Positions 11,505-22,748 of a stretch of DNA of 64,000 nt are shown here, in pieces. Every line of letters starts with the position of its first letter. Position 1 is the first letter of the stretch. The DNA is from Siderastrea radians (lineage: Eukaryota; Cnidaria; Anthozoa; Scleractinia; Rhizangiidae), in NCBI GenBank assembly GCA_964017195.1, contig OZ024895.1:16162034-16226033 (forward strand). Reading direction: 5' to 3'. Below the pieces are notes generated by a model. It did no database searches. It was not told the origin of the DNA and worked only from the letters and a program-made list of their open reading frames with translations. The position numbers and the translations under genes were made by a program.

Positions 11505-12115
11505 CGTGTTCACTCGAAGTTTTCAAGCGTAGGAAAATTGCCGGCGAACGTCATGTTTACACGTGTTCACCACCTTCAACATAATATGGTTAGAAAACCT
11601 CCGACAAACACCGAGTTTACCAACTCCGGCAAACAACGGAAAACCATTTAGAAAAACAGCGTGTTCCCTCGGGGTTTTCGAGCGCAAGAAAATTGCTGGA
11701 GAATATCATGTTTTCCACGTGTTAACCTTCGATACAATACGGTTAGAAAACCTCGGACAAACACAGCGTTCAACCACTCAGGAAAACAACAGAAAACAAT
11801 TCAAGAACAACGTGTTCACTGGAGTTTTTCGAGAGCAGGAAAATTGCGGGCTAACGTTATGTTTTCCTTGTGTTATATAACCGTTAACAGATACAGTGAG
11901 AAAACTTACGAAAAAAGCGGCGTTCGCCCGGTCGCGAAAACGAAAGAAAATGTTGCCGAAAACAACGTATTCACTGCCGTTTTTCGAGCGCAGGAAAACA
12001 CTCGATGAACTTCACGTTTTTCAGGCGTTCACAGAAGGAAAACGCCGAATTCACCGGACGTTTTCCGAAGAGCAGAAAACGGATGGCAAATCGCAAATTT
12101 TCCTAAAATTCCCCT
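11505..12115. repeat. Four tandem units of about 151-155 bases
   Basis: Units start at 11505, 11660, 11811 and 11966, each beginning CGT(G/A)TTC and containing TTTTCGAGCGCAGGAAAA-like and GGAAAACAAC-like segments. They have diverged by point changes and small indels. The two overlapping open frames of just over 100 codons at 11563-12008 are by-products of the repeat. It lies immediately upstream of cassette D and seems to have replaced the conserved promoter block found before other cassettes. Confidence 0.75.
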
Positions 12116-12313
12116 GTTGGTAAATTACCGGTAAATGAGGGTTTTCTTGCCGTGGAAGTTTTCCGCGTTCAAGAGTGGCCAACTCGGTAAATGCGTTGAA
12201 AATAAATGGTATATCTACCGATCTGTATCGTTCATCTCTTTTTGGGAAAGCATCTTTCATAAATTGCATTCAGTGAAAAGACGTTCGTTGTCCATCGTAT
12301 TTGATCGCATTAT

Positions 12314-12370
12314 ATGTCTTTTGTACACAACTCTGTGTTTTCCTAGTGCTGTTGTTAATTCCACATACTG
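12314..12370 (+). pseudogene. Cassette D signal-peptide exon, frame broken
   Basis: The 3' half can encode a leader core (CVFLVLLLIP) ending in phase 1 at GTATGT, as in cassette B. The ATG at 12314 aligns with the cassette B start but reads one frame off and stops after SVFS. No in-frame upstream ATG was found close by. The V and I exons that follow are intact, so the damage is confined to the leader. Confidence 0.55.
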
Positions 12371-12753
12371 GTATGTACAGCAATTCTTTGCCTACCTTGA
12401 TGCTCGTTGTTTACATTAGAGAGACCGCCTGTTTGTTTCGTGTGCGTCTTTTTACATGAATATATCCTAGCTGATTGTGGACGTCATGCAGTGATGACTT
12501 ATTAAGTGGGAACTCGTTGTCTAGCAATTTTCATTATGCTGGGGTTCGCCAATTACTTAGCGATATTTGGGATGAAAATTACTTTGTGCGCATATGCAGA
12601 GACTTTCATCACAGAATTCGAAATGGCTTCTCGAAATAAAATTAATTTATAGAAAGATGTGTGATTTTTTCTATAGTGAAGGAAAAAGGAACTAAAAAGG
12701 GAAAAAACAACAAAAACCTTCCTTTAAACAGCTATTTTCTTTCTACATTGCAG

Positions 12754-13113
12754 CGAGTCAACTAAAATTCATATCACAGTATCAGGGGAAGGCTGTCAAA
12801 GGGCTTGTTGGGTCTTCTGTGAACTTAACCTGGTCCTTCTCTGGTGACCTTCGTAGAGTAAGATGGGGTCTAAAGAGTGCTCATATAAATGGCATCAGAA
12901 CGGTGCTAGTATCACTTGACAGCACTGGCTTATTACCAGTGCCAGTTCCACCAGCATGTTCTGGACGTGTGGCTGGTGTTCTATTATCTGGCCAGGCTAT
13001 CTTTACCCTTAGTGCCCTCGCAAAACAGGATGAAAACTTGTATGGTTGTGAAATTGAGTCAAGTAATCTTATCCCAATAAATCAAATTGACTTTGTGCGA
13101 TTGGTTGTTGAAG
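12754..13113 (+). CDS. Cassette D V-like Ig domain exon
   Basis: The exon is 360 bases, phase 1-1, acceptor TTGCAG, donor GTGAGT. It is open throughout. The motifs in order are SQYQGKAV, VNLTWSFSG (Trp for Cys), VRWGLKS, ACSGRVAG, SGQAIFTLSA, DENLYGC. It carries an extra Cys (PPACSGRV) where others have Tyr. Its shorter length than cassettes A and B comes from the loop before the last strand. Confidence 0.85.
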
Positions 13114-13568
13114 GTGAGTATTTTGCTTTTATCCGTAATTATTAGTTTTTGATATGGGAGTGCAAATTCATTACGGTTTGAATAAAACCTGAAAACTTTG
13201 CAATGTTTAGAGGAAGCAAAATGATTTGTCTAAGACCTTATCCTGCTTCCTCATTACCTTAAACAAGTGTGAACCAATTTTTCTCATTAGTGTTTTTAGT
13301 AAATTGATAGCATCATGGATGGACGAGGCCGTTTCACTAAGTTCAAAACGAGTATCCCTGTTACTTAGAGGTTAGCGCTTCCAGCCAGTATACACAAAGT
13401 CACTGGGTCTTTTCGGAGGCTCCCGTCCTGTCGTGTACCTGACTTTTTTTTTCTAGTCGTTGTGCTTTTAACAGAGGAATACAGTTTGTTTGTTTATTTA
13501 TACTTACTTTGAAAATATAAAAGCAAGGTATATTTTAACGTTGATTACTCTGCCCCTCACTGTTGTAG

Positions 13569-13826
13569 AAAGACCCTTAATCACTCATCTGACGAAAGTG
13601 AACTCAAGTTACATTGAGGGGAGTGCGTTTAATGTCAGTTGTAAAGCAACAGGCAAACCAGACGCAGATGTGAGGTGGATCCACAACGGACGAGTGAAGA
13701 GTTCTGGGATTAAAACAGCTCATCTCACATTACGTGCGATCAGCAAAGGAGATGCCGGGATATATACGTGCAGGGCCAACAATTCTGCTGGAATTACACA
13801 GAAACAACTTGAACTTGTAGTTAACT
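13569..13826 (+). CDS. Cassette D I-set-like Ig domain exon
   Basis: The exon is 258 bases, phase 1-1, acceptor GTTGTAG, donor GTGAGT. It is open, with VSCKATG, VRWIHNG, DAGIYTC and RANNSAG. It belongs to a subgroup with the cassette E I exon that has Ser-Ala-Gly rather than Ser-Val-Gly after the second Cys. It is a complete canonical Ig domain. Confidence 0.87.
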
Positions 13827-14641
13827 GTGAGTACGGAAAGTAATTCAATTTTTAATTTTAATTTATTTATACACAGTGCAAAATGCAGACGGTCTTCAGA
13901 ATCAAGGGTGCCATTAAGATTAAGTGGGTTATCGGTCTGATTACTTCATGTATAAAGTTCTAGATTCCAAGTTAATTGGCAAGGCTGGACAGCTGATGCT
14001 GATTTGCGATGCAAGTGACAAATGACTCTGGGTTGTCAGCACGCTTCATATTTTCGTATGGAAAGTGTACATCACGTACAGTACGTATCTGAAATAAGCT
14101 TGAGACTTCTGTTGCCCACTGACTCCAGCTGATTTCCTTTGTCAATTTTGGAACACTTCTTAACTTGTCAATTAAGGTAAAAATTTCTGAGAACACTGTA
14201 AATGAGTAAATGAGAAATTAAAGCTACAGAATGCATGGTTTGCCACAGGAAAACATCTCAAGGAAAGCTCAGTTGCTCCCTCTTGAATCCAGCGTAGAAA
14301 TTGTGTACACACTGAAAACTCCAAGGCTAAACTGATAAAATACATGCCAAACCTTCAGCAACAGTTTTCAGTTTTCTATCTTGTAAGCCGACCCCCTTTC
14401 CTTGACAGCACCCAACGGAGTTGTGATTTGCGAGTCGAAAAAATGATTAGAAAACAGAGAAACAAACAGACAAACAAACCAAAAAACAAAAAAAAGAACA
14501 AAGCGGGGAAACAAACTAAAAGTGTAACGATGAAAATAAATGTCGTTATAATATTAGAATCTAGAGGAGGCGATTATTTTTGGATTAACTGACGTTCAAA
14601 AGATTGTGTTACAAAAGTAGCACCGCAGGCATCTCCTTGTG
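13827..14641. other. Spacer between cassettes D and E
   Basis: AT-rich DNA with A-rich tracts around 14445-14520. No exon, conserved block or repeat family was recognised. Confidence 0.5.
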
Positions 14642-14705
14642 ATAACTTCCGCTCTCAGGTTACGTCACAAATGATATCGAAGTTTTCCGCGTTGAAGCAG
14701 TCGGT
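14642..14705 (+). promoter_or_regulatory. Cassette E conserved upstream block
   Basis: AACTTCCGCT at 14644-14653 followed by ACGTCA at 14662-14667, the same two elements as in cassettes A-C but with TGACGT inverted and downstream. A second shared motif, GTTTTCCGCGTTGAAG, follows at about 14682. The block is about 190 bases before the ATG. Confidence 0.42.
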
Positions 14706-14834
14706 TTGTACTTCGTCTAGAACCAAACAAACCTTACCATACATTACAGAGCAAATAACAACATGCTTGTTGTCGAAACTTTAATATCGCGCACATAGAC
14801 AAGAACTTACGAATCGCTGTCCAACGTCGCTAAC

Positions 14835-14910
14835 ATGCAATCTACAACGTCAGGAACAACTGCAGAATTTTTGATTTTATTCCTCAGACTGTTGTTATTT
14901 CAGCATGCAG
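14835..14910 (+). CDS. Cassette E signal-peptide exon
   Basis: An ATG at 14835 opens 25 codons ending in phase 1 at GTATGT. The core is FLILFLRLLLF, interrupted by an Arg, then QHAG at the junction, as in the leader of cassette H. The leader is intact, but the V exon it faces is disrupted by a triplication. Confidence 0.65.
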
Positions 14911-15545
14911 GTATGTATAACTTTTAACCCTATCGAGTTTCCATCTTATATTCCTTTACCAGACCTATTAGAAACCTTGTTAGGTTAGTGGACGATGCTA
15001 CTCGGTATCAGTATGGGTTTCTCTTGAAGGTCCCAAATATCTTGTGTGTTAATACCCACTTTGGTACTCTTCATTGCAGTTCTGACGTTCAATAAACAAA
15101 TTGTAAAATGATACAACGATTTCAAGACGTGACAAATTAAAAGTTAGGTTCTCACCACTAAACAAATTGTACCAAGATGCTGTGAAGAACGAAGAAATGT
15201 AGTCTGTCAGAGCGAAAAACAGTGCTTGGAATTCTACATAACGCGAAACTTTAATGAAGAAAATTAAGGGAAAGTAACTGAATTTCCTTTCTTCCGGCCG
15301 TGCAACCGGTGTGTTTCGGTTTCATTAGTGGTTTAGATTAAGGATAGAGTTTTGTTACAGGATCACAGACTTTTCTTCTAGAACCCAAGGACGAATAAAC
15401 TTGGCATAAAAATGACCTTTTAAAACAAGCAGCGGTTGAATTACATAAAAATGACACTTTTAATGTAACGAGAGAAATCCGACCTTTTGTAGCGTCAGAA
15501 CAGCAATTTTAAACCGCCCTTATTTTTAACTGCATATTATTGCAG

Positions 15546-15974
15546 CAAGTCAGCCATCGTTCACGTCAAGATATAAAGGAAAGACTGTCATGGGATTGCT
15601 TGGTTCTTCTGTGAACTTTACCTGCTTGGTTCTTCTGTGAACTTTACCTGCTTGGTTCTTCTGTGAACTTTACCTGGAGCTTCTCAGCTGATGTCGAATG
15701 GGTTGACTGGGGACTCAAGGAGAGCGGCGTTAAAGTTAAAGACATTAAAACGGAGGGACTCTAGTAGCACTGCGCCCAACTGGTCCCGTGCGCTTTTTCC
15801 CTGGAGTACCACCAGCGTATGCTGGACGTGTTAGCGGTATTTATTCTTCTCCAGGAGAAGCCATCTTTACACTCAGTTCCATTACGAAAAACGATGAAAA
15901 CGTTTATGGTTGTAAGATTCGATCAGGGTCTACCTTTGAGACAGAGTTTGATTATGCGCGATTGCTTGTCTTAG
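15546..15974 (+). pseudogene. Cassette E V-like Ig exon broken by a 26-base triplication
   Basis: Acceptor TTGCAG and donor GTGAGT are intact and the domain is recognisable (GKTVMGLLGSSVNFT, then WSFSAD and WGLKE, then AYAGRVSG and DENVYGC). A 26-base segment over the B strand occurs three times at 15599-15624, 15625-15650 and 15651-15676. The extra 52 bases shift the frame to an immediate TGA. Around 15761 two further bases appear inserted, which restores the original frame for the rest. Total exon length therefore remains phase 1-1, but the exon carries stops. Confidence 0.8.
15599..15676 (+). repeat. Three exact 26-base tandem units inside an exon
   Basis: Unit start CTTGGTTCTTCTGTGAAC, end TTTACCTG. 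The three copies appear identical, so the expansion is recent or an assembly artefact. It covers the B-strand motif that is most conserved among cassettes. Confidence 0.9.
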
Positions 15975-16336
15975 GTGAGTATGAGCACGAGCTTCATATC
16001 GTAGCTGCTTTAAAGAACGAAGGCCGAAGGCCAATGACAAGAAGATGTTAATACTTTTATACAGAAGAGTGATAAAGAAAATCACTCCAAGAATTTCTTA
16101 ACAAAGCCTACACTTTTTTAATAACAAGAAACTTAGTTTCAGTGCAAAGACAACGAGATTCGATAATCTTGTAATATCAATGTGTGCCGAAAATTACCTC
16201 AACATGTACAATATAGCACAATAATCTATACCGAAGCTTAGCTAAGCTTCGTATAGCTTCTATTCGTAGCCAAATCGTTAAAATTATAAAAGTTTACGTC
16301 TGTCCATTGCATTGACTAACTAAAGGGTGACACGAA

Positions 16337-16337
<1 letters not shown>

Positions 16338-16378
<41 letters not shown>
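16338..16378 (+). repeat. ATA trinucleotide microsatellite
   Basis: About 13 uninterrupted AAT/ATA units directly upstream of the acceptor of the cassette E I exon, within 45 bases of the splice site. Length changes here could affect recognition of the branch site. Confidence 0.9.
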
Positions 16379-16418
16379 TGTAAAACTTCATTGCTTATTT
16401 TGTTTTTTACATTTGCAG

Positions 16419-16676
16419 TGATGCCAGTAATTACTAACCTTACAGCAGTAAATGCAAGCTACAATGAGGGAAGTCATTTAAATATTAGCTGTGAAGCAAC
16501 TGGTAAGCCAGACCCAGAAGTATTGTGGATCCGCAATGGAAACGTAAAAAGCTATGGGTCTGGTGCAGCTCATCTTACTATTAATAAAATCAGCAAAGAA
16601 GATGCAGGAATGTACACATGCAGGGCCAACAACTCCGCAGGAATCAAGGAAAAATTATTGAATCTCGTGATAAACT
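16419..16676 (+). CDS. Cassette E I-set-like Ig domain exon
   Basis: The exon is 258 bases, phase 1-1, acceptor TTTGCAG, donor GTGAGT. It is open, with ISCEATG, VLWIRNG, DAGMYTC and RANNSAG. It is a canonical I-type Ig domain, most like that of cassette D and the remnant in cassette G. Confidence 0.87.
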
Positions 16677-16715
16677 GTGAGTCCTAAAAGTCCTCCCTGT
16701 TATGCACCTGTGTAA

Positions 16716-18296
16716 TACACGAATACAATAAGGGAAGTGGGGAAAACTATTATGAGGGGAGAGGAACGGTTTAGGGAGGAGGGAGAAACAGCCCAAAAAG
16801 TAGCTGGAGGAGGGAGAAAGGACGAACAAAAATAGGGAGAAGGGAGAACCAGCATGAAAAGGGAGAAGGGAGAATGTCTTAAAAAACATGACATGAGTCA
16901 TTAAAGCCTTAAATAGATCTTAATATAAGAAACTGTACAGATCTGTTCCCCGTTAATCAATTATATCGAGAGAAGACTGGGTGGACCCTGGGTATCCAAG
17001 ACTATTTTGAGCCCGTAAGCTCGGGTGCATGTTTGCGGTATTTTGAATGGTCTCTTTTGTTATACAATTTTCGCTAGAGGTCGCTAGGGAATTTCTCGCT
17101 TCATTGACATTCAGTTTGGCCATTTCAAGATATTCTGATTGACCGTGAGGGGGAGAGATCAAATCGGAAAATCGTGAGACGTTGAGTTAGTGTTCGTCAA
17201 AGCGTGAGATTTTGGAGGTCTGTGTGGCTCGAGGATCAGGGTCAAGGGCAGGGCCATGGTGAGTGCGAAATGTTTTGCCTTTCCAGTTTTCTGTCTTTTC
17301 GGAACTGCCTGTGTGTTTAGGTCTGTTTAGGCGTCACCAATAAAACGAGTTATGCTTTCCGATTCGGTGCTTCCATTAGGTCCCCAGAAATGTAAAACAA
17401 TACACAGCATCTTAATTTTAAACAAAATATTTTATTTTTGTCCTTGAAATCACTCTTTTGGCATTCATGTCATGGTCTGCCATCGATAACGGCGCCATGT
17501 TGTGATCTTTATAGCAATTTGGCTGTCACTCAAACCCTGACATGCTCCTGTTGTCTTTTTGGCACTGTGTCACGTAAAACTCCGAGGCCTTTTTGTGCAA
17601 AAATAATTCTACTGCAAATTGCTTAATAAGAATAATTTGAAGGGAAGTCAGTAAACTAGTAAACTAAACTGACTGACAATGTAATCGTATTTAACACATT
17701 TTTCGTTTTAAGAACTTTGTGGATTTCGTTGTTTACTGGTTGATGTTGCGTTACCTTGATGCTTTAATGTACAAATCCTAACTTTTTCCCGCTCATCAAA
17801 AGCAATATTAAAACATTTCTAGTTCAGCCACAAACAAAAAAGTTGCGATGTAGGCAAACCGGCTTAAGGCCACTAGAAAATTATCAAATTTACCGACCAA
17901 ATCCTTGGGATGTTGCTTTGCTAGAAAGTATGCAAAAGTAATTCTCATATTCCGTGTATTAATTTGCTGGCCTCGAACTGTATTCATAGGTAAGCTGGTA
18001 CTACATGTTAAATCTAGCAGTCTGTAGGTATTCAAAGTCTTGACAGTCTTCAAAGAGCACAAAGTTCTTTAGTAAAGTCACAACATTGGAAGGAATTTAG
18101 ACTGCAAGTGTAGTGTTACGTAATAATATAAACCCGTTAAAGCACGGCTAATTAGGGAGAAAGGTGAAAAATCAGGGAGGAGGGAGAAACGGCCAAAAAA
18201 ATTAGGGAGGAGTGAGAAAAATGAGTTTAAAAATAGGGAGATAAGATATTTACCTGCCCGTTCCTCTCCCCTCTATTATTAACTTGTATTATGTAA
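16716..18296. mobile_element. 1.6 kb element with inverted ends and purine-rich subterminal repeats
   Basis: The left end (about 16716-16768) contains GAGGGGAGAGGAACG, and the right end (18254-18296) its reverse complement, with further matching bases outward (AATACAA). Just inside each end are arrays of GGGAGAA-type units on the same strand (16775-16875 and 18151-18240). The interior shows no transposase; it looks like a non-autonomous DNA element inserted between cassettes E and F. Confidence 0.55.
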
Positions 18297-19380
18297 AGCG
18301 CAGATATAGCGAAGTATACTTCATTGTTTTGCGGGTATATAACGTCTTAGAAATGAAAGTGGAAAGATACCACAAACACCATAAATGTGTCCACTTGTGA
18401 TGAAAACGTCTGAGGTGTTTGATTCCGTCTCTTAAGGCCTAAAGCCTTAAATGTGCTTAGTTAGCCGAGCCAACCAGTCGCGGACGATTGAACTTCATCG
18501 AGTCTTCAATTCTATTAAGTATTCTGGCTCGGTATTTTTTGTGACGTTTTGCTTCAATTAAAAAATAAGTAATCTTCTTTAGACTAGAATTTCAGCTGGG
18601 CGTAACGCAAGTGGTGTAGTATAACGGAAGACAAACTGATAACAAAAATTGAAATTAAATTTGCGAAACATGTCTACTAAATGCGTCGTGCCTATGTTAG
18701 GCATTGCATAGATAGCTTTGATTTAACAAGTTCTTGAATTTCATGGAGACACTAGAAACCCGTTCGGTAGGCCTGATTGAGTGTTTTGACTGTATGCATT
18801 GCGAGAATTTGTTGAAATTATGCTCAGACTTTCTCAGACGTAATGTTGTAAAGCATTTTTCACACGATAAACATCTAACTAAAACGGTTGCGAGTCGCTC
18901 AACTGTGAAGCTTAAAACGCCTTATCGTGCAAGTAGTTGATACAATTTGTTTGCACAAATTTATGTCTTTCTGTAATGGAAAGAGGGAAAACGGGGCGAA
19001 ATATTGGAAATATTTTAAATTGTTTTGGTCGGTCAAAGAACTTGCAGTGGCATGACTCGACCGAGTGTTCGATAAAGAAACCTTCACTGAAGAAAACAAG
19101 ACGTGCATAGAAGTTTAAAAAAATAACGCGGCGGAGCGATGAAAGCGGATTTCCTTTTCAGTTCATCGCTTATGACTTATTTCGTGGGACATGAAATCTT
19201 TGAAGGACCGCCAAATTCTCAGTATCAAAGTTAAAGGATTACAGTCTTTTAGGCGTTCATAGAACGCAAAGCGGAGTTTACTTTTGCGTTTGCCATTTGT
19301 ATGATCTTGAGGTACTAAGTAGAGATAGGTACAAATGGTGAACACAAATCAACCCAAGGCGTGACCGCCTTGTATTCAAT
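18297..19380. other. Spacer between cassettes E and F
   Basis: No exon or repeat family recognised. The open frames at 18734-18940 and on the minus strand at 18899-19108 lack recognisable motifs. Confidence 0.45.
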
Positions 19381-19440
19381 TAACTTCCGCTTAAGCTACG
19401 TCAAACAGATGGAGGTCTCCGCGTTCCCAAGCGGTAAAAG
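19381..19440 (+). promoter_or_regulatory. Cassette F conserved upstream block
   Basis: ACTTCCGCT at 19383-19391, ACGTCA at 19398-19403 and GTCTCCGCGTTCCCAAG shortly after, the same arrangement as cassette E. It lies about 165 bases before the leader-like exon. Confidence 0.42.
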
Positions 19441-19544
19441 AGTTACAAAACGATTCGTGACTCTGTATCTAAGCTACCTTTCTTTATTGGATATATTGCG
19501 TCGAGAGTAAGGTGTTTCGACTCACCGTTCAAACTTCGTAATAG

Positions 19545-19619
19545 GCGTTTGGAGGCTTAGCTGCAGACCACCTACGAAAAGCTGTGTTTTTATTGCGCTG
19601 TTGTTAATTTCGCTTGTGG
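19545..19619 (+). pseudogene. Cassette F leader-like exon without ATG
   Basis: Before a GTATGT donor the sequence encodes a leader core SCVFIALLLISLVG in phase 1. The in-frame codon where the other cassettes have ATG reads ATA (in GTA ATA GGC). No other in-frame ATG is near. The leader is either dead or is initiated elsewhere. The left edge is approximate. Confidence 0.5.
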
Positions 19620-20172
19620 GTATGTGTAACGTTTTATTTATTTATTTTTTAACTTATGGCTTGTTATTGCCTAGATATTCCAATACATGTGAATGGCATT
19701 GTTGTTGCTGCCTTAATTTTAAGTTTTAAAAGTCTTATAACTACAAAACAGATTATTGGACCTGAGGAGAGATCGCGGTCACAAAACCGAGTCGAGGTAG
19801 AAAGCGATTAATGTGTTTGCCTGGGTTTACCCAAAGTCAGATAGACGATACTGTATACCAACCCTCAACTATGTGACAGTTAGAGTACAAACGTGTGAAG
19901 AACGTGTGAAATGAGTCGTTTTGTTATTGTGTTTTCGTTACCGCGCAAATTTTCTGTATATTTCGAAAATCCAAAGGAAAAGTGGTAAAAGTAGTCAAGT
20001 CAGATTGTGATAAATACAACGTAGGAGTGAACGCTGACCCTTTAGATACGTATAAGTAGTATAAATGACATCGTTCATTATGAAGTTTATTTGCAATGAT
20101 GAAAATTAATGTTTGCGGAATAGCTATGCTCTGCTTCACCTGATCATGACTTCACTTCTTTTCCGCATGAAG

Positions 20173-20525
20173 TCGGGTGCATATGGCATACAGATATCTT
20201 AGAGAGACTGTTACCGGAGTGCTAGGTTCATCTGTAAACTTCACCTGGAGTTTCTCTGGTATTGGCAATGTAGTCTGTGGACTCACACGTCCAGGTTACG
20301 ATGACGATCTTGGCGAAAGACTGATATCTATTGACAGAACTGGTAAATTTGTGGCATACGCTGGACGTGTTAGTGGAAGTCGTGACGGTAACTCGTCGTA
20401 TAGCCAGGTGACGTTAACCATCAGTAACATCAGCAGAGGGGATGAAAGAGATTATGTTTGCCACTTCAAGCCCTCTTACATGTGGGATCCTTCACCAATC
20501 GACTATTTCTTCTTAGCTGTTGAAG
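20173..20525 (+). CDS. Cassette F V-like Ig domain exon (5' edge doubtful)
   Basis: The frame is open from about 20177 and encodes VNFTWSFSG, VVCGLTRPG (the core Trp of other cassettes is Cys), AYAGRVSG, DERDYVC and a final FFLAVEG. The donor is a weaker GTCTGT. The nearest AG upstream (20171-20172) would give an incoming phase one base different from the other V exons, so it may not join a phase 1 leader. The N-terminal segment MAYRYLRETV is degenerate compared with SRYxGKTV. Possibly functional, possibly recently damaged. Confidence 0.6.
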
Positions 20526-20639
20526 GTCTGTAAATTTTTTATTCACAGTTCAAGGAATGCAGGAATCTACAGATCGATCATCCAGATCCAGTACCGTTCT
20601 GAAATAATTTTCGTCTTAACATCGATTATGCGTTTTCAG

Positions 20640-20897
20640 AGCCACCCATTATCACGTATCCGACTTTACAATACACAAATTACAATGAGGGAGATCCTGT
20701 TAACATGAGCTGCATGGCGGTGGGTAAACCAGACCCAGATGTAAGGTTGGTCTTCAACGGACAGGTGAAAAGTTCTGGTTATAGAACAGCTCAGCTCACT
20801 CAAAATCAAATCAGCGCGGATGATGCAGGAAAGTACATATGCAGGGCGAACAACTCTGTAGGAACCACAGAGAAACAGTTGAAACTGGTGGTAAACT
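20640..20897 (+). CDS. Cassette F I-set-like Ig domain exon
   Basis: The exon is 258 bases, phase 1-1, acceptor TTTCAG, donor GTAAGT. It is open, with MSCMAVG, DAGKYIC and RANNSVG. The core C-strand Trp is lost: VRLVFNG stands where the others have VRWIHNG. It is the last cassette exon before the constant part, 2.7 kb upstream of the constant Ig exon, and joins it in phase. Confidence 0.82.
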
Positions 20898-22744
20898 GTA
20901 AGTATTGAAGTCGCTGAAAGTGTACACTCAGCGTAATATTTCTGTCAGGCCAAAGTTGTCCATCATGATGGGATTCTTTAGTGCGGATTATACGTAGTTT
21001 GAACAAAAGGGAAAAAGAATCAAATATCATTTGTAAACATGTGATCTGTTAATAACAAATTTGTAAATACGGATTAAATGAAATAAGCATTAAAATTTGG
21101 ACTTAAAAACGTTGGTGTGTGGTTTGCAGTAGTTTACAACTTTGCTTAGGCCACGCCTGAAAGGCTTTCATTAGCAAGCATTTTGAGGCTGCATATGTTG
21201 CTAACAATTATCAAAATTTCTTCTTTAAATGCCAAACTTAAATCTGTGATCATCGACCATCTGGAAAAAATGTCTGGTTCAGTTGTCATTTATTGTTCCA
21301 TCAATTGACCATGTTTTGTCTCTTTTTGTGTTTGATTGTCCTTTTGTCATCCGCTAACTTTTTTTGTATATTTAAAAGGGCAGTGGTCATAGCAGCGTCA
21401 AGAGGTGCTGTATAACAAGTACCCACTCATAAGAAAGGCAATTAATTAGCCATTTGTTTATCATTAAAATATTCATGTATGCATTGATAAGGTAACGATC
21501 AGACCAGGTACATTTTTCCCAACAATCGCTTGTTGTTGTCGTTGCTGTTATTGGCTTATGCTATAGCCAATGATCAAGGTAGAATTATGTTTTCTCTTAG
21601 TTGTAGTTAAAAGTTCTAAATTTGGGTGGTGAGCACACTGTCGTTGTATACACGTTTATACATAAAGGATATTACATGGAGGCGCGAAAATTAAGAATTT
21701 TTATTTTCGAGTGGCTTTTAAATAGAAAGATTAGTTTGATTAGTTCGAAAACGTTTATCGCAACCGAAAGGTTGCCTATAAGAAGAGTGAAAATAAACAC
21801 TTATTTTACCCAATCTCGTACATTATCTCACAGAGAATATCCATTTATTATATATAAACATAAGTGTTTTAGTGAAAAATAGACCACTCGTAGAGTTCAT
21901 ACGAAACTACACCCAGGACCCGAGTGGCGTATTTCCATATCCTCACCAATAAGGATATCAATGACGTCATTTCCCGATTTGGAAAAACTATTCTTGTTTA
22001 TATAATAAAAATAAAGTTACACGGCGGCTTGAAGACGTGATTTATAAAACAAATATAAAAAATAACGTAAAAAGTAATCAGCACGTATACGCAAGTGGGG
22101 TATTTTTCCGCAGATATTATTTGTTCATTGGAGCGAAACTTTTAGCATCGAGGAGCAAATGGTATCCTATGGCAAATATTCGTGCAATATTTCCAAAGCC
22201 AAATAAAAGTCATTTTATTTATAACATATTTTCAAGGTCATATCTTTTAAATATTTTGCTGACAATATTTTAAGGGTCATGGAAGTATTTAAAGAATAAT
22301 CCAGTTGGTTTGGGCTGCGTGGGCGTCAAACCCATTTGCTTACGTACGTAGGGCATTGAATTTGTTAGGGCTTCCTAGTATCTTTCTATCAAAAAGCATT
22401 TTGATGCCCCCCTGAGAAAATGTCCATCATCTTCCATCATTTTGAAAACTGGCGATTTTAGTTGGGAAATATCTTTTAATATATCTCAGTTTTAATTGTG
22501 GTGTATTGTATACGTGAAGCATTAACTGAAGACTGTGCTAAAATCAAAAAAAGATTTTTGATTTATATTCCATGTATGACTAACTAGCATAATGCACCTT
22601 TGCCCTTATCTAATAGCTGTTTATAAGAAAATGTTATAAAGTAATTGATTCTGTTTATACCATGAATTGCACCAGTCACAAAGCCAGGGATGAAGATGAA
22701 AATTCCGCCGTATCTCACGAGTGGCACTTGCATTCCCGTGGTTG
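20898..22744. other. Intron between last cassette and constant part
   Basis: AT-rich sequence with no recognised exon. The 21640-22290 part is an AT-rich tract with several open frames that look like non-coding repeat; no domain was recognised. Confidence 0.45.
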
Positions 22745-22748
22745 TTAA

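Noticed and set aside
11563..12008. Two overlapping open frames of over 100 codons
   Set aside because: Both read through the tandem repeat in different phases and share no known motif; treated as repeat by-products.
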